Part shown: positions 16,134 through 24,546 of the stretch, piece after piece
Layout of the letters: each line of letters opens with the position of its first letter
Numbering within the stretch: position 1 is the first letter of the stretch
Origin: a virus
IMG/VR virus record: IMGVR_UViG_3300048549_001710
Coordinates: 1 to 36,845 of that record
DNA length: 36,845 nucleotides
Direction: 5' to 3' (one strand)
Translations under genes and position numbers: made by a program
Notes under the pieces: generated by a model
Seen by the model: only the letters and a program-made list of their open reading frames with translations
Database searches by the model: none
What the model was told of the DNA's origin: nothing

Positions 16134-17590
16134 GTCGCTATTTGCACATCGTTTAAACGAGAACCTGTTGTATGAAAAGTGGTGTCTAAATACAGGTCAT
16201 TGCCGTTGGAAAAAGTCGGATGGGTGTAGAAGGTCACATAGTCCTCGCCAAGTTCCTCGACCACTTCATACCGCGATCCACGAGTGCTACCGCCATGCCA
16301 CCCTTTTGAATTGCCATCTAAATCATACAAATTAACTGCTTGGTCTGTTGCTCTAACACTATAGATTTTATAATACTGACCAATCGTTAGGTTTCCCGAC
16401 CCATTCAATGCGATCACCAATGGTCTTTGTGCTGATGGGTAAGTGTAATTGCTCCCTGTTGCCGTCTCGATAACAAAGCTTGCGTCATGCCCATATACTA
16501 CTTGCCGTTTCTGAAAACGAATTTCGTTGCTAGCAGAATAATGTCTAATTCTGAACCAATCTCCACTTTCATAGGTTTCGTAATTAGCCAACCAAGGAGT
16601 GTACAAATCAATAGTGCCTCCACCGAAATTCATTTGGAAGGGTGGATCAACTTCAAAATCTGAGTCTAATTCGACAAGTCCAACTCTAACTGATTTACTT
16701 GGTGTCCCGATTTGAAACTGAACATAACCATTACTCTGCCCGTCAATTTTTTGAACTGATGATGCTCCTGCGTTATACCCATCAACTCCACTAATTTTTT
16801 CGAGTGATCCGCCTGTAAAGGCTTGTACTGACCCACCACTTACCTCGCCTTGAAATAAAGAAATAGAACTTATTTCTCTCGTTCCGTGTGCCGTAGAGAA
16901 ACGCAATCCATATGTTAACTCCGTAGCCTCAAATTCTACATACCCGTCTGCGAAAGTTATGTTTCTATCCACCCCGTAAGGGGTTTCGTTTGCCCGTAAA
17001 GTTTTCACATGAACAACCCCATTAATATTGGTGTCCGTGCGAGTGACTTTAACCACTAGCTTAGTTCCATTCGCAATTGGATTGCTAAACATTTGCTGAA
17101 TGGAAACTGCCCCACCATCACCTTTAATAATGCCTTGTGCTAATTTATCTTTATCTAATGGAGTCGAACTAGTTACAGACCAATTCTTTGGTGTAACTGC
17201 TTGTACATTATTTTGAATTTGGCTTGCACTTGCAAAAATGCTTTGCGTTGAATTAGTCAACCGCATACCCCCATTTGACTGAACTAAATCAATCTCGTAG
17301 ATTTCCCCTACTAACGCAGTTTTCGTGGAGTTAGTCCAAGATATTAAAATCACAACCTCAACACCAAGACCAAGTGTAGCTAAACTGAAATCTGTATTTA
17401 AAAGCTTTTCGCCACTCAAATTAATCTCGGTCAGATTAGTCCAAGTGACAGGCTCAATGGTGAAGTTTCCTGTTGGTGGTGGAGTCTGCCCACCTAAATT
17501 TACAATAGCAGTTTCCGCACTAGACAAGCGAACATCTAGGTTCTTAATTTCAGAACCTACCTTTGTGCCAATCTGTGCGAGAATTGACAT
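16130..17590 (-). CDS. Tail fibre / receptor-binding protein candidate (486 aa)
   Basis: A 486-residue beta-rich protein high in Ser, Thr, Gly and Asn. Residues 3-22 (ILAQIGTKVGSEIKNLDVRL) match 13 of 20 positions with residues 7-26 of the fibre gene just before it, so they are probably a shared attachment module. The rest lacks a recognised family; residues about 265-400 look like a beta-sandwich, lectin-like region (GYVQFQIGTPSKSVRVGL). Residues about 424-463 are encoded by 120 bases with 63 G or C (52%), far above the surroundings, suggesting an acquired tip segment. Position at the end of the fibre cassette supports a host-recognition role. Confidence 0.65.
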   Translation of the reverse strand: MSILAQIGTKVGSEIKNLDVRLSSAETAIVNLGGQTPPPTGNFTIEPVTWTNLTEINLSGEKLLNTDFSLATLGLGVEVVILISWTNSTKTALVGEIYEIDLVQSNGGMRLTNSTQSIFASASQIQNNVQAVTPKNWSVTSSTPLDKDKLAQGIIKGDGGAVSIQQMFSNPIANGTKLVVKVTRTDTNINGVVHVKTLRANETPYGVDRNITFADGYVEFEATELTYGLRFSTAHGTREISSISLFQGEVSGGSVQAFTGGSLEKISGVDGYNAGASSVQKIDGQSNGYVQFQIGTPSKSVRVGLVELDSDFEVDPPFQMNFGGGTIDLYTPWLANYETYESGDWFRIRHYSASNEIRFQKRQVVYGHDASFVIETATGSNYTYPSAQRPLVIALNGSGNLTIGQYYKIYSVRATDQAVNLYDLDGNSKGWHGGSTRGSRYEVVEELGEDYVTFYTHPTFSNGNDLYLDTTFHTTGSRLNDVQIAT

Positions 17591-18619
17591 TTATAGTTCC
17601 GCAAGAAATGCAGTTTCAAAAGTTGAGTAGTCACCTAGGTTTACATTATTAATTTTAATGCCGGAAGAATTTGGAACTTTTAAAACACCAACCTCAAGTG
17701 TCGTTGCTGTCGATCCAAGTAACGCTTTAAAACTTCCCTGACCACTATCGTCCCAAATGAATTTTGCCTTATCGTTTACTACAGAACCTGAAGTATAAGT
17801 AAAATTTACAATATAAGACGAAGCACTTGAAGCCCAAATATATTCTGCTATACTGACTAATTGCCTAACACCACCTACCATTTGATCAGCAAAAACTATA
17901 AAATCAGGATTTGCAGTTCCGTTATCGAACTCGTATGCAGAAGCGTCATCAAAAGAACCAAGTTGATCGTAGTGGCTAACATAATTTGTGCGACCTGCCT
18001 GTTGTGTGTAAGTGACGCTTGAACCATTTCTTTCAAAAGTGATTGCGGTTACATTATCTGTTCCTGTTGCTTTTGTCAGAACTAAGTTTCCATATCCGGT
18101 AGAATAGTTACTAGTATAACTTGCCTGAGTCCCACCACCTCGATTAACTTCAAGACCACCTGTCTGTGCTGTTTCTGTTCCATCACTTTTTAAATTTACC
18201 TCAATAATATTATCTTCAACGCTCAGAGTTTGAGTGTTTATTGTTGTGGTAGTTCCGGTGACATTCAGGTCTCCTATTTCTGCTCTTGTTGCAGACAAAA
18301 CTGAAAATATATCCGTGCCGTTCTTCAGGTTATTAATGCTTACCTTCGATGCTTTTAAGCTAACCTCACCCGTAGTGGCATACCCTGCGTTTTCCAAATT
18401 AGTTATTCTTCCTCCAAGCGAAACTCTAGCATTCCCAAGCGAGGTAACTACTCCATTCAGGGAAACTTTTGTAGCGTAAGGTGAAAAGTCAATGGTGTTA
18501 ACCACATTCCCAAGGCTAACTTGTGTCGCGTAATTAGTGCTTAGTGAAACTCTCAAATTTGAAAATTCACTACCTACTTTTTCGCCAATTTTTCCTAATA
18601 TATCGTTTGCTGTACTCAT
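17591..18619 (-). CDS. Tail fibre protein (342 aa)
   Basis: A 342-residue beta-rich fibre protein. After the shared N-terminal motif (residues 7-26) come short repeats containing YATQVSLGNVV, YATKVSLNGVV and NARVSLGGRI, a pattern typical of trimeric fibre shafts. Next comes a segment with TINTQTLSVEDNIIEVN, a motif seen in many phage fibre and neck-appendage proteins. The C-terminal half is Ser/Thr/Gly-rich without a recognised domain. It starts directly after the Mtd-N-like gene and ends one base before the next fibre. It probably forms part of the same fibre as the following gene. Confidence 0.7.
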   Translation of the reverse strand: MSTANDILGKIGEKVGSEFSNLRVSLSTNYATQVSLGNVVNTIDFSPYATKVSLNGVVTSLGNARVSLGGRITNLENAGYATTGEVSLKASKVSINNLKNGTDIFSVLSATRAEIGDLNVTGTTTTINTQTLSVEDNIIEVNLKSDGTETAQTGGLEVNRGGGTQASYTSNYSTGYGNLVLTKATGTDNVTAITFERNGSSVTYTQQAGRTNYVSHYDQLGSFDDASAYEFDNGTANPDFIVFADQMVGGVRQLVSIAEYIWASSASSYIVNFTYTSGSVVNDKAKFIWDDSGQGSFKALLGSTATTLEVGVLKVPNSSGIKINNVNLGDYSTFETAFLAEL

Positions 18620-18620
18620 G

Positions 18621-18860
18621 TTAATTTTTGTTTAAATCGAAGTGTAAATTAAAAGTTAATTCTGTCCCATATTCTGTCCGCAAAGATTCAAGTCCGGCAT
18701 CATCAATGTATTCGAGTTGAGACCAATTTTTAAAACCATCTCCACATTTCATTCTTTTAGCAGACAAATCTAAACCAATTTCTCCCTGCCTTAAAACGGG
18801 GTCTGAGGAACTCCATTCGCTTGCAGTTGATCTGCGAACCAATATTCGTCTGATACTCAT
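18621..18860 (-). CDS. Mtd-N-like small tail protein (79 aa)
   Basis: A 79-residue protein nearly all of which fits the N-terminal domain found on Bordetella phage major tropism determinant (Mtd) and many fibres: VRRSTASEWSSSDPVLRQGE, then LDLSAKRMKCGDGFKNWSQL. The family hallmark is RR-T-x-x-W, later P-V-L-x-x-GE, then K-x-GDG-x-x-W. Here the domain stands alone; the usual C-terminal body is missing, so it may be an adaptor between the tail and separate fibre proteins. ATGA overlap with the upstream gene. Confidence 0.75.
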   Translation of the reverse strand: MSIRRILVRRSTASEWSSSDPVLRQGEIGLDLSAKRMKCGDGFKNWSQLEYIDDAGLESLRTEYGTELTFNLHFDLNKN

Positions 18861-19387
18861 GCCCTCCCTCCATCTATGTCAAATGCCGAAACATAATGTG
18901 GGTCACTACTTGCCTCCCCACCATCAATAATTGAATCAATAAAGTCAGTATTGTTGACAAAATTCCAATTTTGCGAGGTGGATTCATATTGGAGGATATC
19001 ACCATCCTGTGGGGTAGTGGAAGCTACATCCGCAAGTTGGGGCAAGTTAAGTTGAGTCAGTCCGGCATCAGTATCATTACCCCATGATTGACCATTCCAT
19101 TTTAAGACATCTCCTAAATTAACACTACTAATTGAAACATCATTCAGTCCATCAAGTGCGGTTGCTCCTCCTGTCCCTCCTGTCCCTCCGCTTGGAACTC
19201 CGGAACCGGACATAGTACCATTAACTAATAGTGTACCATCAATTTGAATGGTTTCTCCTGATCCAATAACAATATTATTAGTTGGAACAATTACGCTTGG
19301 CGCACCAATTCTTGCAAAAGTTTCCACGCTTAACTCTGTGCCAACTTGTGGCAATCCTTGTGGAGTAACTATCGCTTTAATTGCCAC
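18857..19387 (-). CDS. Tail fibre-associated protein with 'LxDV' repeats (176 aa)
   Basis: A 176-residue protein starting at a GTG that overlaps the upstream TAG by one base (TAGTG). It has a Gly/Ser/Thr linker (GVPSGGTGGTGGATALDGL) and two units of a repeat common in marine phage fibres: ALDGLNDVSISSVNLGDVLK with WNGQSW, and LADVASTTPQDGDILQY with ESTSQNW. The C-terminus ends FDIDGGRA, and such endings are common in fibres of cyanophages and other marine phages. A structural fibre role is likely. Confidence 0.65.
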   Translation of the reverse strand: MAIKAIVTPQGLPQVGTELSVETFARIGAPSVIVPTNNIVIGSGETIQIDGTLLVNGTMSGSGVPSGGTGGTGGATALDGLNDVSISSVNLGDVLKWNGQSWGNDTDAGLTQLNLPQLADVASTTPQDGDILQYESTSQNWNFVNNTDFIDSIIDGGEASSDPHYVSAFDIDGGRA

Positions 19388-21450
19388 TAAGAATAATCTC
19401 CTATATTTCTCGCGTTTTGAATAACAGCTTCAACTTGTGCTGACCGAATTGACGCTTTACCATTACTTTTAAATTCTAAATTAGCGGACTGACCTCGTTG
19501 CCTAATATTAAAAGTTTGAAAATTACTTTTCGACTCAATCAATGAATCAATTTCTTTTACCTTAGTAGAGGAAGTTGGAGAGTTAGTGTTAGCCGTTACT
19601 TCTAATTTCGTAGAAACAATCACCTCGTAATCTACATCCCTTATCCATCCACTTGCCGGAGAAAGAGGATGCCCAAATAAAATTAAAGCCCAATCGATTC
19701 TATTCCCCATTGAGTCATATACATTTTCTCCATTGTCCTTATTTAAATGTATATTTTGGATGTAGCCGGAACTACTCCGGTTCACCTCGTTGATAATATA
19801 TTCACTTCCCTGAGTGATCCACTCTGAAGTATAATTAAGGTTATAATTTACAATTGATCCGTGTGTTGTTCGAGTTGATAAAATTTTTATTTTAGTACCA
19901 ACCTCAATGTCAGAATTATTAGTTGAGCCAAAATATCCACCCTGCTTAACAATTTGCTCACCTCCAATATCGTAATTTATTCTGCCTTGAACAAATTTCT
20001 TGGCTCCGTAATCCTGTGCTAAATAACTTCTTGTAACTAATTTGAAATTAATTGCTTCGCTTTCATCGCGATCTAAGTCACTATATTTATAAACTTCACG
20101 ATCAGTTGAAATATATACTTCATCCTGAAATGTATGAATGTCCGAAATGTTAAATCCAAAGGTACTATTTTTCGTCAATTTCTCACTAAACGAATCAAGT
20201 GAAATAAATTGAGATCGCAAACTATCATAGACCAATATGTGGTTAGGTCTTACTGCTCCATCTAGTGGCAAGGCGCAGTACACTAAATTTTTATGGTAGT
20301 GTAGAATTGATGTATCTATCGCATCAACATTTACTCTTTTTAAAATATTTGGAATCTTTTTTGAAAGAGGTTCACTATCCAAATTTACTTTTGAAATTGC
20401 AATGCCCAACCCTTTGCTTGGATCAAGTTGGGGGACTAAAACTTGAATGTCACCTTCATTGGAAATGAAATAAATATAGCTTCCATTTTGCGTCCATGCA
20501 TTTGTTCCGGCAATTCCTAATTGTCGAGTAATTTCTGTTGCCCTGCCCCCTGACTCAAGAGTGGATATATTTGAAATAATATGAATGCTTTTTTTGCATA
20601 AACATAAAATTTGATCTTCTAAATAAGGTGCAAGCGCAAGCAATACATCACCTTGCCCCTTGTTTAAAAAAAATGCATTTGATTTCTTAAATAAATTATT
20701 TTCAAAGGAGTCGGAAATTGCTACTGATGTTGGTGAGTCATCAAACCAAGGGACAATTAACCTATTTTGAAAATAAATTCCAAATGGTGCTTGTGGGCAA
20801 ACCATAAAGCTTGGGTCTTGAACAGGAACCGAACTAGGGTTTCCGGACAGGTCAACATAATGTGGTGCTGTGGGGTTAGCTGTTGAATCCTGAAGGTACA
20901 TTGTATGATTTGCGTCCAAAGGTTTCCATCGATTTACTGACCCACTAAAAGTTATGCCATCATACCAAATATAAGGTCTTACTCCGGACGCATAAGAAGG
21001 AAATATAATTAATTGATCGTAAGCTTGTATAACTCTAAAGGCATGATTAAAAACAGGAGTTCGAGACGGGAAAGAGGTGTTCCTAAATTGCCAAGCATAT
21101 TCCTGAATAAAAGCTACATTTGATGTTGGATTTGAGAGTGTTGTATCGTCTATGTAATATTGGTCTTCATTGAGACCCATCACTATTAACTTTTCAGTCC
21201 CCAAAGGAGGTGACCATGTGACCAATTGAGTAAGTGCTTTAGGGCTAACCGAAACAGAAGACGAAAACATTAATTTTAGTCCACCTCGCGATTTAGCTAC
21301 TCCCTCTTCTATTCTAACATTTTCTGCTTCTGTAACCAAAGATGGTTCCAATCTTGTAGGCTCAGTAATTTGATCAAGACCAATAAAAGAAATATCTCCA
21401 TCTTCAACAAAAGGATCATCGTATTGAAAAACTGACCTAAATTTACCCAT
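19387..21450 (-). CDS. Tail nozzle / tail tubular protein B-like (about 687 aa)
   Basis: A large beta-rich protein. Near the N-terminus it has EAENVRIEEGVAKSRGGL, the 'ENV-x-x-x-x-G-x-x-x-RGG' pattern of podovirus nozzle proteins (T7 gp12-like and P22-like stabilisation proteins). Later GIAGTNAWTQNGSYIYFIS followed by EGDIQVL is the propeller motif of the same group. It forms the tip of the short tail and closes the DNA channel. The start is ATG at 21450, overlapping the 83-aa gene by eight bases; an in-frame TTG at 21465 is possible but has no ribosome-binding site. Confidence 0.75.
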   Translation of the reverse strand: MGKFRSVFQYDDPFVEDGDISFIGLDQITEPTRLEPSLVTEAENVRIEEGVAKSRGGLKLMFSSSVSVSPKALTQLVTWSPPLGTEKLIVMGLNEDQYYIDDTTLSNPTSNVAFIQEYAWQFRNTSFPSRTPVFNHAFRVIQAYDQLIIFPSYASGVRPYIWYDGITFSGSVNRWKPLDANHTMYLQDSTANPTAPHYVDLSGNPSSVPVQDPSFMVCPQAPFGIYFQNRLIVPWFDDSPTSVAISDSFENNLFKKSNAFFLNKGQGDVLLALAPYLEDQILCLCKKSIHIISNISTLESGGRATEITRQLGIAGTNAWTQNGSYIYFISNEGDIQVLVPQLDPSKGLGIAISKVNLDSEPLSKKIPNILKRVNVDAIDTSILHYHKNLVYCALPLDGAVRPNHILVYDSLRSQFISLDSFSEKLTKNSTFGFNISDIHTFQDEVYISTDREVYKYSDLDRDESEAINFKLVTRSYLAQDYGAKKFVQGRINYDIGGEQIVKQGGYFGSTNNSDIEVGTKIKILSTRTTHGSIVNYNLNYTSEWITQGSEYIINEVNRSSSGYIQNIHLNKDNGENVYDSMGNRIDWALILFGHPLSPASGWIRDVDYEVIVSTKLEVTANTNSPTSSTKVKEIDSLIESKSNFQTFNIRQRGQSANLEFKSNGKASIRSAQVEAVIQNARNIGDYS

Positions 21451-21694
21451 TCCTTCTAAGCTCAATTAATCTATCGAGCTTTGATTCAATCCCATCTAAC
21501 CTTTTAAAAAGGGTTTCATTTTCTGAAGTATTTCGTGCCATATCGACTTCGAGCTTATTAATTCTTTTAGTGCTACATTCTATCTTTTGAAATGCCATCT
21601 TCATTACAAATCCACCTACAGCAAACAAAAGTCCGCTTACCATTTGAAGAGCATAAAATATTAAATTATTTTCCATTTTTATTTTTTCGTGCAT
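21443..21694 (-). CDS. Membrane protein with coiled coil, holin/spanin-like (83 aa)
   Basis: An 83-residue protein with one N-terminal hydrophobic segment (FYALQMVSGLLFAVGGFVMK, about residues 13-32) followed by a charged coiled coil (SENETLFKRLDGIESKLDRL) and a basic end. This layout is seen in small phage membrane proteins annotated as holin-like or as inner-membrane spanins, but it has no diagnostic motif. It is encoded next to a lipoprotein, which makes a two-component lysis pair conceivable. An internal ATG at 21676 is an alternative start. Confidence 0.55.
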   Translation of the reverse strand: MHEKIKMENNLIFYALQMVSGLLFAVGGFVMKMAFQKIECSTKRINKLEVDMARNTSENETLFKRLDGIESKLDRLIELRRNG

Positions 21695-22082
21695 GATAAT
21701 GAGTGTACAACATTGGAACTAAAATCCATAACGCTAACCCAATAACGCAAAGCTTTAAAACACCATAAACTTCTTCTAAGACTCCATCAAAAAAACCATT
21801 ATTTTTAGCAGACTCTAGCTTCGCATTTATTAGTGCATTCGCGCCATCTTTAGTAAGCGCCTCAATTACAAGTTCCTCAGACTGATCCTTTGACTTATCT
21901 AGTAGTAAAAGTGATCCGGCTCCGGCTCCAAGTCCGGCTCCAAGTCCGGCTCCCATTGGTGACCCTGCGGTAGCAACTGCCCCCACTCCTCCACCAACTA
22001 CCGCGAGCGTGGGGGGGAGTAGGGATTTATAGCTACTACAACTACTAAAAAAGAAAAAAACAAATATCCAAAAAAGCTTCAA
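21666..22082 (-). CDS. Predicted lipoprotein with membrane segments (138 aa)
   Basis: A 138-residue protein with a strongly hydrophobic signal (MKLFWIFVFFFFSSC) and a lipobox-like FSSC placing the modified Cys at residue 15. A Gly/Ala-rich hydrophobic region follows (about 28-60, including GAGLGAGLGAGAG), then a charged central helix, and near 107-127 a second membrane segment (VIGLALWILVPMLY) before a basic tail. It could be a lysis or envelope-fusion factor acting with the 83-aa membrane protein, or a superinfection-exclusion lipoprotein. Its place among tail genes also allows a virion role. Confidence 0.6.
   Translation of the reverse strand: MKLFWIFVFFFFSSCSSYKSLLPPTLAVVGGGVGAVATAGSPMGAGLGAGLGAGAGSLLLLDKSKDQSEELVIEALTKDGANALINAKLESAKNNGFFDGVLEEVYGVLKLCVIGLALWILVPMLYTHYHARKNKNGK
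21915..21953 (-). repeat. Short tandem repeat, 12-bp unit
   Basis: The plus-strand unit TCCGGCTCCAAG occurs at 21921-21932 and 21933-21944, with partial units on either side. It encodes the Gly-Ala-Gly-Leu repeats of the predicted lipoprotein and could change in length by slippage. Confidence 0.7.
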
Positions 22083-22486
22083 CTCATTTGGATTGTAAAT
22101 CCGCTTGCAGGAATTTTAAAAATGTCTCCGTTATTAATATCGACTGATGTTTGCAAAGCTCCATAAACCAACATATTTCCACCTGTGGAAGAATCCATTA
22201 GTGCGATGTGGGTGATTGTACCCCAATCTGCTGTAGCGTCTGCCCAACGAAATTCAGATGCATTAGTAACCGAACCTCCGGATGCTGTTCCAAAATCTCC
22301 TTGACTTGTTGCTCCGGCTTGAATCCGTGCGTATGCTCCACCTGAACATTCAGTTCCTCCTCCGGCATCACTAGGTGCTGATGTAAATAGTGCAAGGTAT
22401 GGTTTACCTGAACTTAGCGTTATGTCTGTTCCTCCAACTAGTCCTGTTAGAACAGCTTCCTCTGTATAATCTGTTGCTTGGCTCAT
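22079..22486 (-). CDS. Tail-fibre-family small virion protein (135 aa)
   Basis: A 135-residue protein of a widespread phage family, often annotated as a tail fibre protein. The recognisable features are KPYLALFTSAPSDAGGGTE, SGGAYARI, and WGTITHIALMDSSTGGNMLV. These follow the family order: 'YLALFT.AP..AG.GTE', 'Y.R', 'WG.ITH..L.D...GG..L'. It is beta-rich and probably structural. ATGA overlap with the lipoprotein gene. The 31-base gap to the upstream gene has no clear ribosome-binding site. Confidence 0.65.
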   Translation of the reverse strand: MSQATDYTEEAVLTGLVGGTDITLSSGKPYLALFTSAPSDAGGGTECSGGAYARIQAGATSQGDFGTASGGSVTNASEFRWADATADWGTITHIALMDSSTGGNMLVYGALQTSVDINNGDIFKIPASGFTIQMS

Positions 22487-22517
22487 AATTTATTTTATTT
22501 TTTAGTGTTAAAGGCTT

Positions 22518-24545
22518 TTACACCTCGAAAAATTCGTAAGTTGTTTCATCTATCCAAACTGCTTTTGAGGCATTCCCTGCATCATTTTTTGTTATTCCGA
22601 AAAACAATACGCAATCATCAGGTATAGATGTTATATTAATATTAAAAATGGTACTCCCTGATCCACTAATTGGAATCTTCCAATAACATGGACATTGTGA
22701 CTCCAAAGTGGGTGCTAATTGTCCTCTACCTAAGTAGTCAGTATTATTAATAGGGTCACGAGGATAAGTGGTTCTCCAAAAGGGAGAACCTGTGTAAGAC
22801 CCGACTGCAATCAAACCATCAACATCAGCAACCCAATTATTAATATGTGCTTGAGTCCCTGTAAGATTAGTAGTTGCAGTTTTTGATACAGCATTAACAC
22901 TATTAATTGTTCCGTCACCCGATCTCCAATCACTAGATCGCGACATAAGGGCAAAAACGATATGACTTGGCAAACTTGGTGTTGAACCTGATGTCCAAGT
23001 TTCTGCTTCGAGGTTAAGATGTAAATTATACTCACCGACTCCTATTGAATCACCTACAGCATTAACAGGAACCATCCATTCATTTAGTTTTATGTGTCTA
23101 TTTGATCGACCCACATAAGGAGCTACAACACTTCCTGAAGCAGTATTACTTGAGTTTAAATGTTGATTAGGAAAGAAACCATAAGTTGAAAGTTTTTGAG
23201 TCCCAAGCGGATGTTTGAACTTCCAAAATGCAACCCCACTTGCATCGTCCTGATCAATTAAAGTTGTGCCTCCATCAGGTGATTGAATTGAATTATAAAA
23301 AGCATAATAAACATCAAAACCTTTTGCGGTTTCGTTTAATGTAAAAGGTGCAGTTCCACTCGAAACTCCCGACCTGTCTCCCGTCTCTAAGTTAATTAGA
23401 TGTGATTCAGTAGAAGTACCATTAGGCATAACTACAACAGAAGTTTTTTGCGTAATATCTTTCCAAAATGTAATTCTGTAAGCGTATGCGGATGTGATAG
23501 AGTTAAAAGTAAATTTCGTGTTAAACACACTTCCTACATAATTATCAGACTCAACTTCAAAAATACCCGTCCCGTCATCATCAAAATGGTAAGTCGGAGG
23601 GGTATCATAAAATTCCCAATTAGTATTTTCGTTAGCAATGTTAATTCCTGTTCCACCTGAATTGATAATTGCAGTTGAACCACTAACTGACTCAATTACA
23701 TGATGTCTGTTTGCTATTAAATTTTTTGCGTTATCCGTAACTAAAGCTTTTATTACTCGACCAACATCAGTTGATTCAAATTTCTTACCTGAACCCTGAG
23801 CAGTTACTCCCAAGCTTAAATTAATTGAAACTGCACCATTCTTAGTAGGATTAACTCCGGAAGAACTTACTGAAATTGCCGTACCAATCTGAGCGTAACC
23901 CTTTTTGATCACACTATTTCCGGAGGCATTTATTGAAACCCCCATGCCAATTTGAGCGTAAGCTTTTTTGATCGCACTTATCCCAATGTAGGTTCGATAT
24001 GGGAATGACATGTTAATCATTGTTGATCCAAATCGCACTCTTTGGTGAACAACGGGATCGGTGTCAATTGATACCGGAAGTGTAACTTTAGTTGCAAATT
24101 TTACTCCCCCCTTAGCTTCAACTCCCATATTAAATTGACTTGAAGCTGTTCTTCTTTTTACTGCATTACCTCCCCCAATTTCCCCTCGATCCTGTGAGCG
24201 AAATGGAGTTCCTGTTTCCAACCAAAAAGGAATATTTACAGCATCGTTGTATTCAATTTCGTAGTCTACTCCCTCAACCAAATCAACCACATGAGAAACA
24301 GGTTCCCAATCCACATTGATGGTGACAGGTTTAATTATTTGAATTTGCCCTCCGGAAGTAAATTTTAAAATATTGTAACTCTGAAGTAAGTTTATCTCTA
24401 CAGAACCGGACATGGTAATTTCTGTTCCGGCATCAAAATCTACTCCGGCATCCGAAGTCTTATCAATAAGCAACCTTACCTTAGACCCTACTTGCGGATA
24501 TGCGATGCCCGTAAAATTCTGTAATGGTAAATTTGTAGTAGGCAT
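22518..24545 (-). CDS. Large beta-rich tail protein with internal repeats (675 aa)
   Basis: A 675-residue Ser/Thr/Asn/Gly-rich protein, almost certainly structural. Residues 192-253 contain three units of about 21 residues: IKKAYAQIGMGVSINASGNS, IKKGYAQIGTAISVSSSGVN and TKNGAVSINLSLGVTAQGSG. Directly after comes KKFESTDVGRVIKALVTDN, resembling the 'F...DVGK.I' segment of phage spike proteins. The C-terminal 400 residues have no recognised family. The repeats resemble the C-terminal units of the adaptor encoded just upstream, suggesting the two proteins contact each other or descend from a common module. Start one base after the adaptor's TAA. Confidence 0.6.
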   Translation of the reverse strand: MPTTNLPLQNFTGIAYPQVGSKVRLLIDKTSDAGVDFDAGTEITMSGSVEINLLQSYNILKFTSGGQIQIIKPVTINVDWEPVSHVVDLVEGVDYEIEYNDAVNIPFWLETGTPFRSQDRGEIGGGNAVKRRTASSQFNMGVEAKGGVKFATKVTLPVSIDTDPVVHQRVRFGSTMINMSFPYRTYIGISAIKKAYAQIGMGVSINASGNSVIKKGYAQIGTAISVSSSGVNPTKNGAVSINLSLGVTAQGSGKKFESTDVGRVIKALVTDNAKNLIANRHHVIESVSGSTAIINSGGTGINIANENTNWEFYDTPPTYHFDDDGTGIFEVESDNYVGSVFNTKFTFNSITSAYAYRITFWKDITQKTSVVVMPNGTSTESHLINLETGDRSGVSSGTAPFTLNETAKGFDVYYAFYNSIQSPDGGTTLIDQDDASGVAFWKFKHPLGTQKLSTYGFFPNQHLNSSNTASGSVVAPYVGRSNRHIKLNEWMVPVNAVGDSIGVGEYNLHLNLEAETWTSGSTPSLPSHIVFALMSRSSDWRSGDGTINSVNAVSKTATTNLTGTQAHINNWVADVDGLIAVGSYTGSPFWRTTYPRDPINNTDYLGRGQLAPTLESQCPCYWKIPISGSGSTIFNINITSIPDDCVLFFGITKNDAGNASKAVWIDETTYEFFEV
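23884..23978 (-). repeat. Imperfect 63-bp direct repeat inside tail gene
   Basis: Two 32-base segments starting at 23884 and 23947 differ at four positions and lie exactly 63 bases (21 codons) apart. They encode the repeated IKK(A/G)YAQIG units. The similarity at the DNA level implies a fairly recent duplication. Confidence 0.7.
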
Positions 24546-24546
24546 A

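Noticed and set aside
18621-18860. Diversity-generating retroelement linked to the Mtd-N-like protein
   Set aside because: No reverse transcriptase gene and no template/variable repeat pair are visible; the protein lacks the variable C-terminal domain.
19387-21465. TTG start at 21465 for the nozzle gene
   Set aside because: No ribosome-binding site precedes it, and an in-frame ATG five codons later overlaps the upstream stop in the usual way, although that ATG also has poor Shine-Dalgarno spacing.
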